A stretch of 64,000 nt of DNA from Mesonia sp. HuA40 (GTDB lineage: Bacteria > Bacteroidota > Bacteroidia > Flavobacteriales > Flavobacteriaceae): positions 62,001 through 126,000 of the forward strand of contig NZ_VRLT01000056.1 in assembly GCF_008017835.1 (NCBI RefSeq), read 5' to 3'. Of the stretch, positions 43,388 to 52,209 are shown one piece after another (position 1 is the stretch's first letter; the number at the start of each line of letters is the position of its first letter). Under the pieces are notes generated by a model that was not told where the DNA came from, made no database searches, and saw only the letters and a list, made by a program, of their open reading frames with translations. Made by a program: the position numbers and the translations under genes.

Positions 43388-43451
43388 CAGGAATCGAACC
43401 AGGGACACAAGGATTTTCAGTCCTTTGCTCTACCAACTGAGCTAAGGCACC
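43379..43451 (-). tRNA. tRNA-Phe (GAA)
   Basis: A 73-nt cloverleaf on the minus strand: acceptor GGTGCCT/AGGCACC, D-arm AGCTCAGTTGGTAGAGC, anticodon loop CTGAAAA with anticodon GAA, T-loop TTCGATT, discriminator A. The CCA end is not encoded. The T-stem has a central T-T mismatch. It is single, with its own promoter and terminator. Confidence 0.95.
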
Positions 43452-43469
43452 AGTGCTTGTAAGCGGTGG

Positions 43470-43501
43470 CAAATATATATTCATTTTTACATTCTACCAA
43501 A
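43470..43501 (-). promoter_or_regulatory. Promoter of tRNA-Phe
   Basis: Minus strand TTTG (43501-43498), 20 bases, TATATTTG (43477-43470): a complete match to TTTG-N20-TAnnTTTG, ending 18 bp before the tRNA. Confidence 0.85.
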
Positions 43502-43519
43502 TAATTTGATAAAAAAAAC

Positions 43520-43527
43520 TACATTTG
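43520..43527 (+). promoter_or_regulatory. Candidate -7 element for coaX
   Basis: TACATTTG matches TAnnTTTG, 22 bp before the coaX start, divergent from the tRNA promoter. Confidence 0.5.
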
Positions 43528-43549
43528 TTGTGAAATAAAATGAAAGGGA

Positions 43550-44290
43550 TTGAGCAATTTAATTTTAGATATCGGTAATACACTTGCTAAAGTGGCTGTT
43601 TTTCAGCAGGATAATATTGCTGCTTGGTGGCGTGTAGAGCGTGACGATTTGCTGGAAAAAATAAATTCAGTTTTATCCGAAAATCTAATCCGTAAAGCGA
43701 TTATTTGTAATGTGAGTGTATTAATTCCTGAGTTAGAATCGGTTTTTAAGATTCGGCAAATTGATTTTATACATTTATCTGCAACAACCTCTCTTCCTTT
43801 TCGTAATTTATACGCCACTCCAAGAACTTTGGGTAAAGATCGAATTGCTTTGGCTGCCGCTGCCGTCGGTTATTACCCTGCACGTAATGTTTTGGTTATT
43901 GATGCTGGTTCTTGTGTGACATATGAATTTATAAATGATCAAAATGAATATTTAGGAGGGGCAATTTCGCCAGGTTTAAAAATGCGGTTTGCCGCCATGC
44001 ATTCTTTTACCGCTGGATTGCCAGATTTACGAGATCAGCCTTTTGATGATCTACCTTTGATAGGAGATGATACTAATAAAGGAATGCAGATTGGCGCAGT
44101 TGAAGGATTGGCAAGAGAAATAGACGGCTTTATAGATGATTATAAAAAAAAATACAGCGATTTAACAGTTATTTTTACTGGGGGAGATCACGAAATTTTG
44201 TCTAAGCGGTTAAAAAATAGCATATTTGCAGCGCCCAATTTTCTGGTCAAAGGATTAAACTACATTTTAGAATTTAATTTAAATAAATGA
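43550..44290 (+). CDS. coaX: Type III pantothenate kinase
   Basis: A 246-residue enzyme phosphorylating pantothenate, the first step of CoA synthesis. ASKHA-fold motifs: LILDIGNTLAKVAVF (phosphate 1), LGKDRIALAAAAVGY, VLVIDAGSCVTYEF and IFTGGDHEIL. The start is a TTG; the nearest ATG upstream is in another frame. It leads a row of envelope genes and overlaps the next start by 4 bp. Confidence 0.94.
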   Translation: MSNLILDIGNTLAKVAVFQQDNIAAWWRVERDDLLEKINSVLSENLIRKAIICNVSVLIPELESVFKIRQIDFIHLSATTSLPFRNLYATPRTLGKDRIALAAAAVGYYPARNVLVIDAGSCVTYEFINDQNEYLGGAISPGLKMRFAAMHSFTAGLPDLRDQPFDDLPLIGDDTNKGMQIGAVEGLAREIDGFIDDYKKKYSDLTVIFTGGDHEILSKRLKNSIFAAPNFLVKGLNYILEFNLNK

Positions 44291-45528
44291 TTAAAAAAAC
44301 ATTTTTTATTCTCTTAACCTTTCTAGGTTTTGCAGGATTTGCACAAGATAACACCGCATCGCCATACTCCTTTTTTGGGGTAGGTACCAATAAGTTTAGC
44401 GGTACCGTAGAAAATAGAGTTATGGGTGGCTTGGGCATCAAATCAGATAGTATTCATATCAACCTGCAAAATCCGGCTGGATATGCTGGTTTAGGTTTAA
44501 CCACTTTTAGTGTTGGTGCCTCGCATACTAGCAATACGATAAGTGATAATATTTCAGAAAGTAAAGTTACCGCTACAGGATTAAATTATATTGCTCTAGC
44601 TTTTCCTGCGGGTAAATTTGGTTTTGGTTTTGGGCTCAAACCATTTAGCTCTGTAGGTTATGAAATGGGTGACTTCACCGAGGATCGCGAAGCTAGCTTT
44701 AGCGGAAGTGGTGGCGTAAACAAACTTTACTTAGGTGCAGCTTATCAAGTTTTACCAGAGCTTAGCGTAGGTGTTGAAGGTGGGTACTACTTTGGTAATA
44801 TAAAGAATAAAAGTATTTTAAGACAACAGAACGTTCAATTTGGTACCCGAGAAAAGAATAGATCAGATCTTAGCGGTTTTAGATTTAATTTTGGTACACA
44901 TTACGAGAAAATGCTAACAGATAAACTGCAGTTAACAGTATCTGCTACCTATGCGCCAGCCAGTACTTTAAATGCTAAAAACGAACGGCAATTGGCTACT
45001 ATTGTACTTAATCTAGGAGATGATGAATTGGTAGCAGAGGAACGTGAGATAGCTGTAGCCGATAGTGAGTTAGACTTGGGTGCGGTCTCAAGTTTCGGCG
45101 CCGGTATAGGGCAGCCTAGAAAGTGGTTTGCCGGATTTGAATACCAAATTACCGAGGCAAATAAATTCTCAAATCGGTCGTATAGTTTAAATAATTTAGC
45201 GTTTAATACAGGACATTCTTATAAGTTAGGAGGATATTATATACCTAATTTTAATGATGTTACAGGGTACTTCAAACGAGTTACTTACCGTGCAGGATTA
45301 CGTTATGAAGACTTAGGTTTAGCGATTAATCAAGAGAATATTGATGAGTTTGGCATATCTTTTGGAGTTGGATTGCCAGCAGGAGACTTTTTAACCAATA
45401 TCAATCTTGGGGTTGAGTATGGCCAAAGAGGTACCACCAAAAACAACTTGGTTGAAGAAAAGTTTTTTAGTTTCTTTGTGGGCTTATCATTAAATGATAA
45501 GTGGTTTATAAAAAGGAAATTCAATTAA
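44287..45528 (+). CDS. Outer-membrane beta-barrel protein of unknown function
   Basis: A 413-residue exported protein (signal MIKKTFFILLTFLGFAGFAQ) with alternating Gly/aromatic strands over its whole length (FPAGKFGFGFGLKPFSSVGY, YLGAAYQVLPELSVGVEGGY, ISFGVGLPAGDFLTNINLG), as in FadL-like or putative Bacteroidota porins. It ends LSLNDKWFIKRKFN. It overlaps coaX by 4 bp and precedes a TPR gene and lptC. Ligand unknown. Confidence 0.8.
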   Translation: MIKKTFFILLTFLGFAGFAQDNTASPYSFFGVGTNKFSGTVENRVMGGLGIKSDSIHINLQNPAGYAGLGLTTFSVGASHTSNTISDNISESKVTATGLNYIALAFPAGKFGFGFGLKPFSSVGYEMGDFTEDREASFSGSGGVNKLYLGAAYQVLPELSVGVEGGYYFGNIKNKSILRQQNVQFGTREKNRSDLSGFRFNFGTHYEKMLTDKLQLTVSATYAPASTLNAKNERQLATIVLNLGDDELVAEEREIAVADSELDLGAVSSFGAGIGQPRKWFAGFEYQITEANKFSNRSYSLNNLAFNTGHSYKLGGYYIPNFNDVTGYFKRVTYRAGLRYEDLGLAINQENIDEFGISFGVGLPAGDFLTNINLGVEYGQRGTTKNNLVEEKFFSFFVGLSLNDKWFIKRKFN

Positions 45529-45553
45529 AATCAATAGACACAATTCAAGTACT

Positions 45554-46930
45554 ATGAAAATCAAATTCTTAATTTTATTGGCCATTGGTGTTTTTGCAAA
45601 TCAATCTGTTGCTGCTCAAGAGGTAGATTGTGCTAGAGCTTTATCTTTGTTTTCGCAAAGTGCCAAGGTAAAAGATTACAAAGCAGCAAAACCTTATTAT
45701 GAAAAATTGATAAAATCTTGTCAAGATTATCACATTAGCCTGTATCAATACGGAGATCGTATGTTAAAGCATTTTGCCAAGTCTGCCAAAGACGATGCAG
45801 AGTTGCAAAAACAATATGCAGAGCAATTGATAGAGAATTATAAATTAAGACTCCAAAATTTCCCAGCAAAAACTTCAAAAGGAGAAACCTATGCCAACAT
45901 CGCAGAGGCAATGTACGATTATAAAATCGGTACAGCAGCCGAACAATTGGGTTGGTATGAGAAAGCCTGGAAAGAGGATAAAGAGAATGTAAATGACCCA
46001 CGTACGCTTTATGTTTACTTTAATATTTTGGTAGCTGAACAGGATGCTGGAAACCGCGACTTACAAGAGGTTTTTACAATGTATGATGAGTTAATTCAAA
46101 AAATTGAAGAACAAGAAATTTATCGTGCCGGTCAAGCCGAACCTTTGCTTAAAAAGCAGGAACTAGGTGAGTCTTTAAGTAGTAAAGAAGAGCGTACCTT
46201 AAAAAATACCGATATCTACTTAAATAATTTCAATAAAATTAAACAAGGAATTAACGGGTTGTTAGGAGAAAGAGCAGACTGTGACAACTTAATTCCATTA
46301 TACAATAAAGAGTTTGATGCTAAAAAAGAGGATGTAGAGTGGTTAAAGAGAGCAGCTAAGCGTTTATCGGCTAAGGAGTGTACTGGAGATCCCTTATTCT
46401 TTAAATTAGTTGAATCATTGCACAAGCAAGAACCATCTGCTAAATCAGCGCTTTATTTGGGGCAATTGGCTGCTAAAGACGGCAAGTATAGTAAGGCTTT
46501 GGAGTATTACGAGCAGTCGGCTGAGTTGGAAGATAATAAAATTGATAAAGCTAGAGTGTATATGATGATTGCTGGTAACTATAAAAAGTCTGGCAGCTTC
46601 TCAAATGCACGTAGTTACTATAAAAAGGCTTTAAGTATACAGCCATCTTTGGGTAGCGCTTATTTGCAAATAGCAAGTATGTATGCTAGTAGTGCAAACA
46701 ATTGTGGAGATACCACTTTTAATAAACGTGCTGTATACTGGTTGGCAGCAGAATATGCAGAAAGAGCAGCGCGTGTTAGTCCGGCGATTAGTTCATCTGC
46801 AAAGCAAGCCGCTGCAAGTTATAGAGGAAGAGCACCGCAGAAATCTGATGTTTTCCAAGAAGGTAGAAAAGCCGGGGAAACCATCAAGATTGGATGCTGG
46901 ATTGGAGAAAGCGTTCGAATTCCAGGATAA
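45554..46930 (+). CDS. Tetratricopeptide-repeat protein, periplasmic
   Basis: A 458-residue protein with signal peptide (ends SVAAQEVDC). TPR-type helix pairs run through it, clearest in the C-terminal half: AKSALYLGQLAAKDGKYSKA, DKARVYMMIAGNYKKSGSF, and a third with YYKKALSIQPSLGSAYLQIA. Likely a scaffold in the envelope. It sits 25 bp after the barrel protein and one base before lptC; its neighbours suggest a role in envelope assembly, but this is inference. Confidence 0.82.
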   Translation: MKIKFLILLAIGVFANQSVAAQEVDCARALSLFSQSAKVKDYKAAKPYYEKLIKSCQDYHISLYQYGDRMLKHFAKSAKDDAELQKQYAEQLIENYKLRLQNFPAKTSKGETYANIAEAMYDYKIGTAAEQLGWYEKAWKEDKENVNDPRTLYVYFNILVAEQDAGNRDLQEVFTMYDELIQKIEEQEIYRAGQAEPLLKKQELGESLSSKEERTLKNTDIYLNNFNKIKQGINGLLGERADCDNLIPLYNKEFDAKKEDVEWLKRAAKRLSAKECTGDPLFFKLVESLHKQEPSAKSALYLGQLAAKDGKYSKALEYYEQSAELEDNKIDKARVYMMIAGNYKKSGSFSNARSYYKKALSIQPSLGSAYLQIASMYASSANNCGDTTFNKRAVYWLAAEYAERAARVSPAISSSAKQAAASYRGRAPQKSDVFQEGRKAGETIKIGCWIGESVRIPG

Positions 46931-46931
46931 G

Positions 46932-47495
46932 ATGTATATTAAAAAAAGTCTAATTATTCAGTTTAAAAACATTGCTGCTATCGCTATAGCAGCAATGTTT
47001 TTTTCTTGCAATGAACGCCTGAGTACGGTAAGAAAATGGGAGGTGCAAGAAATAAAACCACAAACATCTGGTCAAGGTATTAAACTAGTTTATACCGATA
47101 GTGGTAAAATCAAAGCTTTTTTAAGAACTCCATTGATGCAGGACTTTACACAATTAGATTTTGGTTATAGAGCTTTTCCAGAAGGTTTAGAGCTTGACTT
47201 TTATGATGAAAAAAATCAGAAAAATACCATTAAAGCCGATTATGGTATTTTATATGAGCAAACAAATCTGGTAGATCTTCAAGATAATGTCGTCATCACT
47301 ACAAGTGATAGTGTGGTGCTTAAAGCAAATCAACTTTACTGGGATCAATCTAGACAGTGGGTTTTTTCTGATGTACCCTATCAGGTTCAATTCAAAAACG
47401 GAGCGGTGAATAACGGCGAAAGTTTTGATGCTAATGAAAAATTTAATAAATTCATCTCGCGTTCTAATAAAGGAATGCAGGTTATAGACCAATAG
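46932..47495 (+). CDS. lptC: LPS export protein LptC
   Basis: A 187-residue lipoprotein or anchored protein (lipobox AMFFSC) with the jelly-roll LptC domain (KIKAFLRTPLMQDFTQLDFG, LVDLQDNVVITTSDSVVLKA, LYWDQSRQWVFSDVPYQV). It helps pass lipopolysaccharide from the LptBFG pump to LptA. The ATG at 46932 follows the TPR stop by one base; the same frame is open far upstream, but that part lies inside the TPR gene. lptA and lptBFG are not in the window. Confidence 0.88.
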   Translation: MYIKKSLIIQFKNIAAIAIAAMFFSCNERLSTVRKWEVQEIKPQTSGQGIKLVYTDSGKIKAFLRTPLMQDFTQLDFGYRAFPEGLELDFYDEKNQKNTIKADYGILYEQTNLVDLQDNVVITTSDSVVLKANQLYWDQSRQWVFSDVPYQVQFKNGAVNNGESFDANEKFNKFISRSNKGMQVIDQ

Positions 47496-47498
47496 ACT

Positions 47499-47693
47499 AT
47501 GAATAAAGTGTATAGATATTTTGAATATGCTTATCTTGTAATAGCAGCCTTTTTTACTTATGAAACGATAATGCTTTGGAATAAAGACCGAAGCCAAGCT
47601 TATCTATTTAGTTTTTTTGTAATTCTGGCAATCTTTATGTTCTTTTTTAAACGAAGGTTTAGGAAACGCATAGAGAAACGCAATCAGCAATAA
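47499..47693 (+). CDS. Small membrane protein of unknown function
   Basis: A 64-residue protein with two hydrophobic spans (YAYLVIAAFFTYETIMLW and LFSFFVILAIFMFFF) and a strongly basic tail (KRRFRKRIEKRNQQ), so probably a cytoplasmic-facing C-terminus. It lies 3 bp after lptC and its stop overlaps the next start by one base. I recognise no family; position suggests it belongs to this envelope operon. Confidence 0.8.
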   Translation: MNKVYRYFEYAYLVIAAFFTYETIMLWNKDRSQAYLFSFFVILAIFMFFFKRRFRKRIEKRNQQ

Positions 47694-48982
47694 TGGAGTT
47701 AGATCTTTTTATAATTTTTTTATCCTTAGTTCTCTCCGCTTTTTTTTCAGGAATGGAAATCGCCTACGTTTCATCCAATAAAATTCATATTGAAATTGAA
47801 AAGAAACAAAATGATTTTCTAGCTAAAGTATTAGCAAAGCTTACCAAAAAACCATCCAAGTTTATCGCAACCATGTTGGTAGGCAACAATATAGCCTTAG
47901 TGATTTACGGTTTTTTTATGGGTGATTTATTAGTAGAATTATTGCAACAAACCGTAAATTCAGATACGCCCGCTTTTTTTTCCTATTTGGTTAACGAAGC
48001 CCTGCTTTTTACACAAACTTTAATTTCTACATTGGTAATTCTATTTACGGCTGAGTTTTTGCCCAAAGTGTTTTTTCAGATATATGCCAATACATTACTT
48101 AAGTTTTTTGCTTTACCAGCTTATTGCTTTTACCTCCTCTTTACTCCGGTTTCAGCATTTGTCATTTGGATATCAGATTTAGTGCTTAAACTTTTTTTTA
48201 AAACCGAGGGCGATGAGGTGCAATTGGCTTTTAGTAAGGTAGAATTGGGGCATTATATCAACGAGCAAATGGATGCCGTTCAAGAAAATGATGAGATAGA
48301 TTCAGAAATTCAAATCTTTAAAAATGCGCTTGATTTTTCAGAGGTTAAGTCTCGAGAAGTTATGGTACCTCGAACAGAAATTATTGCCGTAGATCTAACC
48401 GAAAGTCCACAAAACCTAATTAAAATTTTTACCGACACAGGCTTGAGTAAACTGTTGGTCTACAAAGAGAGTAATGATGATATTATAGGCTATGTGCATT
48501 CTTTTGAATTGTTTAAAAATCCGCAAAGTATAAAAGATATAATGATACCAGTGGTGTATGTGCCCGAAACTATGCTGGTGAAAGACGTATTAAATTTACT
48601 GATTAAAAAACGAAAAAGTATTGCCGTAGTGCTAGATGAATATGGTGGTACAAGTGGTATGATGACGGTCGAAGATATTGTAGAAGAGTTATTTGGGGAA
48701 ATTGAAGATGAGCATGATGCACCAATACTCATCGAAGAAGAGCTAGCCGAAAACAAGTACAAATTCTCGGCTAGAATGGAGGTTGACTACATAAACGAAA
48801 CCTATAAATTAGATCTCCCCGAAGAAGAAAACTATGAAACACTTGGTGGGCTCATTGTTCATCACACCGAAGAAATTCCTCAAAAAGGAGGGCAAATCAT
48901 GGTGAATGATTATAAAATTACAGTGCTCGAAGTTTCCAATACAAAAATAGAATTGGTACAAATAGAACGATTAGAAGATTAA
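47693..48982 (+). CDS. CNNM/CBS/CorC-family membrane protein
   Basis: A 429-residue paralogue of gldE: DUF21/CNNM membrane domain (about 1-190, FFSGMEIAYVSSNKIHIEIE), two CBS motifs (MVPRTEIIAVDLTESPQNL, KSIAVVLDEYGGTSGMMTVE) and a CorC_HlyC domain. Family members are tied to Mg2+/Co2+ efflux. Its place behind lptC is conserved in flavobacteria as far as I know. It starts with ATG overlapping the stop of the small membrane protein. Confidence 0.9.
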   Translation: MELDLFIIFLSLVLSAFFSGMEIAYVSSNKIHIEIEKKQNDFLAKVLAKLTKKPSKFIATMLVGNNIALVIYGFFMGDLLVELLQQTVNSDTPAFFSYLVNEALLFTQTLISTLVILFTAEFLPKVFFQIYANTLLKFFALPAYCFYLLFTPVSAFVIWISDLVLKLFFKTEGDEVQLAFSKVELGHYINEQMDAVQENDEIDSEIQIFKNALDFSEVKSREVMVPRTEIIAVDLTESPQNLIKIFTDTGLSKLLVYKESNDDIIGYVHSFELFKNPQSIKDIMIPVVYVPETMLVKDVLNLLIKKRKSIAVVLDEYGGTSGMMTVEDIVEELFGEIEDEHDAPILIEEELAENKYKFSARMEVDYINETYKLDLPEEENYETLGGLIVHHTEEIPQKGGQIMVNDYKITVLEVSNTKIELVQIERLED

Positions 48983-49105
48983 GATTATACTTAGAAAATT
49001 GCTTTAAAAATAAGAATAAGCCTAAGTTTTTCTTTGAAAAATATTTTATTATCTGTATAAATATCTTATTTTCGCCCACTATATTTAGATAAATAACCTT
49101 TAAAA

Positions 49106-51226
49106 ATGGCAGTATTAAATAAAATTAGACAACGTTCTGTTTTTCTAATCATCATTATCGCATTAGCTTTATTTTCTTTTGTTTTAGCTGATTTGTTTAG
49201 AAGTGGAGGATTTTCGGGTGCTAAAGATCAAAACATCATTGGTGTTGTAAATGGAGAGGAGATTAGCCGCGAAGCTTTTGCAAGACAAGTTGAGGGGGTT
49301 CAGCGTAATTCAAGAGGTAACTTAACCACAGCACAAGCCGTAAAGCAAGTTTGGGAAAATCAAGTAAACCAGACTTTGTTAAGCGAGCAGCTTGAAAAAT
49401 TAGGCCTGCAGGTAGGAAACGATCAAATCAACAACAGTATCAAGCAACAATTTGCAGGTAATCCAAACTTTACCAATGAAAATGGACAATTTGATTTTGC
49501 TAAAATGAAAGAATACATTGCTAATTTAAAGGCAAACTCTCCAGAGGCATATCAACAATGGGTGAGTATAGAAAATAATATTGCTCAACAAGCCAAAGCA
49601 CAATTGTACTATAATCTTGTGCGAGCAGGTGTTGGGGCAACTTTAGTTGAAGGCGAGCAAGCTTATAAAAAGCAAAACGATCAAGTTAACTTGAATTTTG
49701 TACAAATACCTTACGAAAAAGCTGGAGAAGTAGAAGTAAGTAAAGAAGATATTAAGGCTTATTTACAAGATAATAAGAAAAAGTATACCACCGAAGCTTC
49801 TCGTGCTATACAGTATGTGTATTTTGAAGAAAAGCCTTCGCAAGCGGATGACGAAGAAACCAAGGAAGAGTTGATGAGCCTATTAGAAGACAGAAAAATC
49901 TACAATGAGGTTTCTAAAATGGAAGAGGAAATCAAGGGCTTAAAAAACACTACTGATTATCAAGAATTTATTAATGAGAATTCTGATTTAGCCCATGAAG
50001 ATCGCTTTAGTTTTAAAGATGAACTTCCAACCGCATTTGCAGACGCACTAATGAGTACCGAATCCGGAGCTATATACGGGCCGTACAAACATAATAACTT
50101 CTGGAAAGCCTCTAAGGTAATTGAGTCAAAACAAATGACAGATTCTGTAAAAGCAAAACATATTTTGGTCGCTTATTCGGGAACTGCAGTTGGTCAAGAT
50201 CTAGAACGTACCAAAGAAGAAGCCAAAAAATTAGCCGACAGTTTAAGTGCAGAATTGAAATCCAATCAAGATTTATTCAAAGATTTCGCACAAGAGTTTT
50301 CTGCTGATGCGTCTACCAAAGATAAAGGAGGCGACTTAGGTTGGGTGAACTATAGAAATACGAATAGCTCAGACTTTATTGACTACCTTTTTGCAGATAG
50401 TTCACCAAGTTTGGGGGTAACAGAAACAGAATTTGGTTATCACGTAGTTTTGATTGAGGAGAAAAAAGAGCCTAAAAAGGCAATTAAAATTGCAACAATT
50501 GCCAAAGAAATAGAACCATCTGAAAAAACTGGTAATGATTTATTTGCTGAAACTACAAAATTCGAAATCGCAGCCGGCGAATCAGATTTTAAAGAAGTAG
50601 CCAAATCAAATAATTATGAGGTTAAAGAAATCAACGGTATTAAAGAGATGGATGAAGCTCTAGGCGGATTAGGTAATCAAAGAGCGATTGTGCAGTGGGC
50701 TTTCAATGAAGATACAGCGGTAAACGACATTAAACGTTTTGATGTACCTACAGGATATGTTGTGGCACAATTGACACAAAAGTATGATAAAGGCCTTATG
50801 GCCGTTGAAGAAGCTTCAGAAGAAGTTACACCAATTATCAAAAAAGAAAAACAAGCAAAAATTCTTCTTGATCAGATAGGTAGCTTTGATAGTTTACAAG
50901 ACTTAGCATCTAGCCAGCAGGTTGGGGTGAAAAATGCTAACGCTGTTAATTTAGAGAATCCGGTCTTACCAGGAGCAGGTTCTGAACCACAGGTAGTGGG
51001 TGCAGCTTTCTTTTTACCTGAAGGTAAACCAAGCGCTCCAATTAAAGGTGAAAAGGGTATATATGTTGTAGAAGTAACTGGCAGAACGGCTGCTACACCC
51101 CTAGATTCATACCGTCTGATTGCAGAGAGAGAGTCGAAAGAAAGAGCCAACCAAGCAACTAATGCTTTGATGAAAGCTTTGAAGAATTCGGCAGAAATCG
51201 AAGATAAAAGAGCTAAGTTTTACTAA
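49106..51226 (+). CDS. ppiD: Periplasmic folding factor, SurA/PpiD-like peptidyl-prolyl isomerase
   Basis: A 706-residue membrane-anchored chaperone: one span at residues 12-32, SurA_N-like region with VVNGEEISREAFARQVEG, a parvulin domain at about 345-455 (KAKHILVAYSG, GGDLGWVNYRN, TEFGYHVVLIEE), then a second chaperone part with a degenerate parvulin fold. It helps outer-membrane proteins fold. 123 bp gap before it, so own promoter is likely. Confidence 0.92.
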   Translation: MAVLNKIRQRSVFLIIIIALALFSFVLADLFRSGGFSGAKDQNIIGVVNGEEISREAFARQVEGVQRNSRGNLTTAQAVKQVWENQVNQTLLSEQLEKLGLQVGNDQINNSIKQQFAGNPNFTNENGQFDFAKMKEYIANLKANSPEAYQQWVSIENNIAQQAKAQLYYNLVRAGVGATLVEGEQAYKKQNDQVNLNFVQIPYEKAGEVEVSKEDIKAYLQDNKKKYTTEASRAIQYVYFEEKPSQADDEETKEELMSLLEDRKIYNEVSKMEEEIKGLKNTTDYQEFINENSDLAHEDRFSFKDELPTAFADALMSTESGAIYGPYKHNNFWKASKVIESKQMTDSVKAKHILVAYSGTAVGQDLERTKEEAKKLADSLSAELKSNQDLFKDFAQEFSADASTKDKGGDLGWVNYRNTNSSDFIDYLFADSSPSLGVTETEFGYHVVLIEEKKEPKKAIKIATIAKEIEPSEKTGNDLFAETTKFEIAAGESDFKEVAKSNNYEVKEINGIKEMDEALGGLGNQRAIVQWAFNEDTAVNDIKRFDVPTGYVVAQLTQKYDKGLMAVEEASEEVTPIIKKEKQAKILLDQIGSFDSLQDLASSQQVGVKNANAVNLENPVLPGAGSEPQVVGAAFFLPEGKPSAPIKGEKGIYVVEVTGRTAATPLDSYRLIAERESKERANQATNALMKALKNSAEIEDKRAKFY

Positions 51227-51256
51227 GTTCTTAACCTAGATCTAGGTTTATAAAAT

Positions 51257-51287
51257 AAAAAAAGCAGCTTTTAAAGCTGCTTTTTTT
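51257..51287. terminator. Bidirectional terminator
   Basis: Stem AAAGCAGCTT/AAGCTGCTTT (51261-51270 with 51274-51283), 3-base loop, A-run left and T-run right. It separates convergent ppiD and the GHMP kinase gene. Confidence 0.9.
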
Positions 51288-52209
51288 ATTTTATAAAGTC
51301 CTGGAAAGAAAAATAATTAGTGTAACCCTGGTGAATGAAATAGTCCATATCTTTTGCTTTTCTTGTGGTTACCAACACAAAATCTCCTCCCCAGCCCCCT
51401 AAGCTTTTTATGGTATAAGGATAATCCTTAAAGCGCTCTTCTTTTACCGTTTTAATATCCAAAACTCTACTTAAAACCGATTCGCTTTTTTCTAACGCTG
51501 CTTCAAAATCGGTTAGGGTTTGGGCAGTCAATAAATTTTGGGTTATCCTATTTTGTGCCTCGATTAGATGCATGCGCTGGTTTTTTTCTAGCTGCTGATA
51601 ATGCGCAATAGCCTCCCGACTATTTTTTTTCTCATTTAAATAAACAAAAAAGAGTTGCTCCTTAAAATGGGGGGTGAAATGTATAGGTTGTACGTTTGGT
51701 GTATATGGGTGGCTGGTTTTCTTATAAAGTATGGCTGTGCTAGCATCCGCGCAAGCGAGATCATAACCGCTGCCGCCAAAAGTATTCTCGAGAAGTTCAT
51801 AAGCGTTTATTCCTGCCCATTTACTTAAAGCGTAAATAAGGGTAGAAGAAGAGCCCAAGCCCCAATCTTTATCAAATTCTAGCTGGCTGGTTATTTTGTA
51901 ACCGCCAGTTTGCGTTAAATCTGGGTTTTTATTAAAAATGAACTCTAGGATCTCTTTTAAGCGGATTATTTCAGAGGTTGCTGGCGTTATTTGTTCGAAT
52001 AGCTGGTTATTTTCAAGCTTAAAAATAACTTCAAACCATAGGCTGTTATCGGCAAACAGGCTTTTCCATTGAATTTCTGGTTCATTAATTTTTTCAAATC
52101 TAAAGATTTGACCCAGTTGGGTAGGGAGTGCCAGACTTTGAGCGCCATCAAGAACCCCATATTCGCCAGATAATAAGATCTTACCGTTTGCTCTAATTTG
52201 CTGCATCAC
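51286..52209 (-). CDS. GYDIA-type GHMP kinase (mevalonate pathway candidate)
   Basis: A 307-residue GHMP-fold kinase. GKILLSGEYGVLDGAQSLAL is the N-terminal motif, DKDWGLGSSSTLIYALSKW the phosphate loop, GGSGYDLACADAST the GYDIA variant (here GYDLA), and KSLGGWGGDFVLV motif 3. It overlaps the HMG-CoA reductase gene by 17 bp, so phosphorylation of mevalonate or phosphomevalonate is the natural guess; the exact substrate is not proven. Confidence 0.85.
   Translation of the reverse strand: MMQQIRANGKILLSGEYGVLDGAQSLALPTQLGQIFRFEKINEPEIQWKSLFADNSLWFEVIFKLENNQLFEQITPATSEIIRLKEILEFIFNKNPDLTQTGGYKITSQLEFDKDWGLGSSSTLIYALSKWAGINAYELLENTFGGSGYDLACADASTAILYKKTSHPYTPNVQPIHFTPHFKEQLFFVYLNEKKNSREAIAHYQQLEKNQRMHLIEAQNRITQNLLTAQTLTDFEAALEKSESVLSRVLDIKTVKEERFKDYPYTIKSLGGWGGDFVLVTTRKAKDMDYFIHQGYTNYFSFQDFIK

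Noticed and set aside
43331-43408. N-terminal extension of the GIY-YIG frame through the tRNA-Phe gene
   Set aside because: The extra codons are the tRNA 3' end and terminator read as protein; the family start MHFLYIIHS fits ATG 43330.
46683-46931. Upstream extension of the lptC frame
   Set aside because: It lies inside the TPR gene in another frame; the lipoprotein signal starts at ATG 46932.
46740-46931. Regulatory palindrome search in the TPR-lptC junction
   Set aside because: There is only one base between the genes and no inverted repeat stands out.
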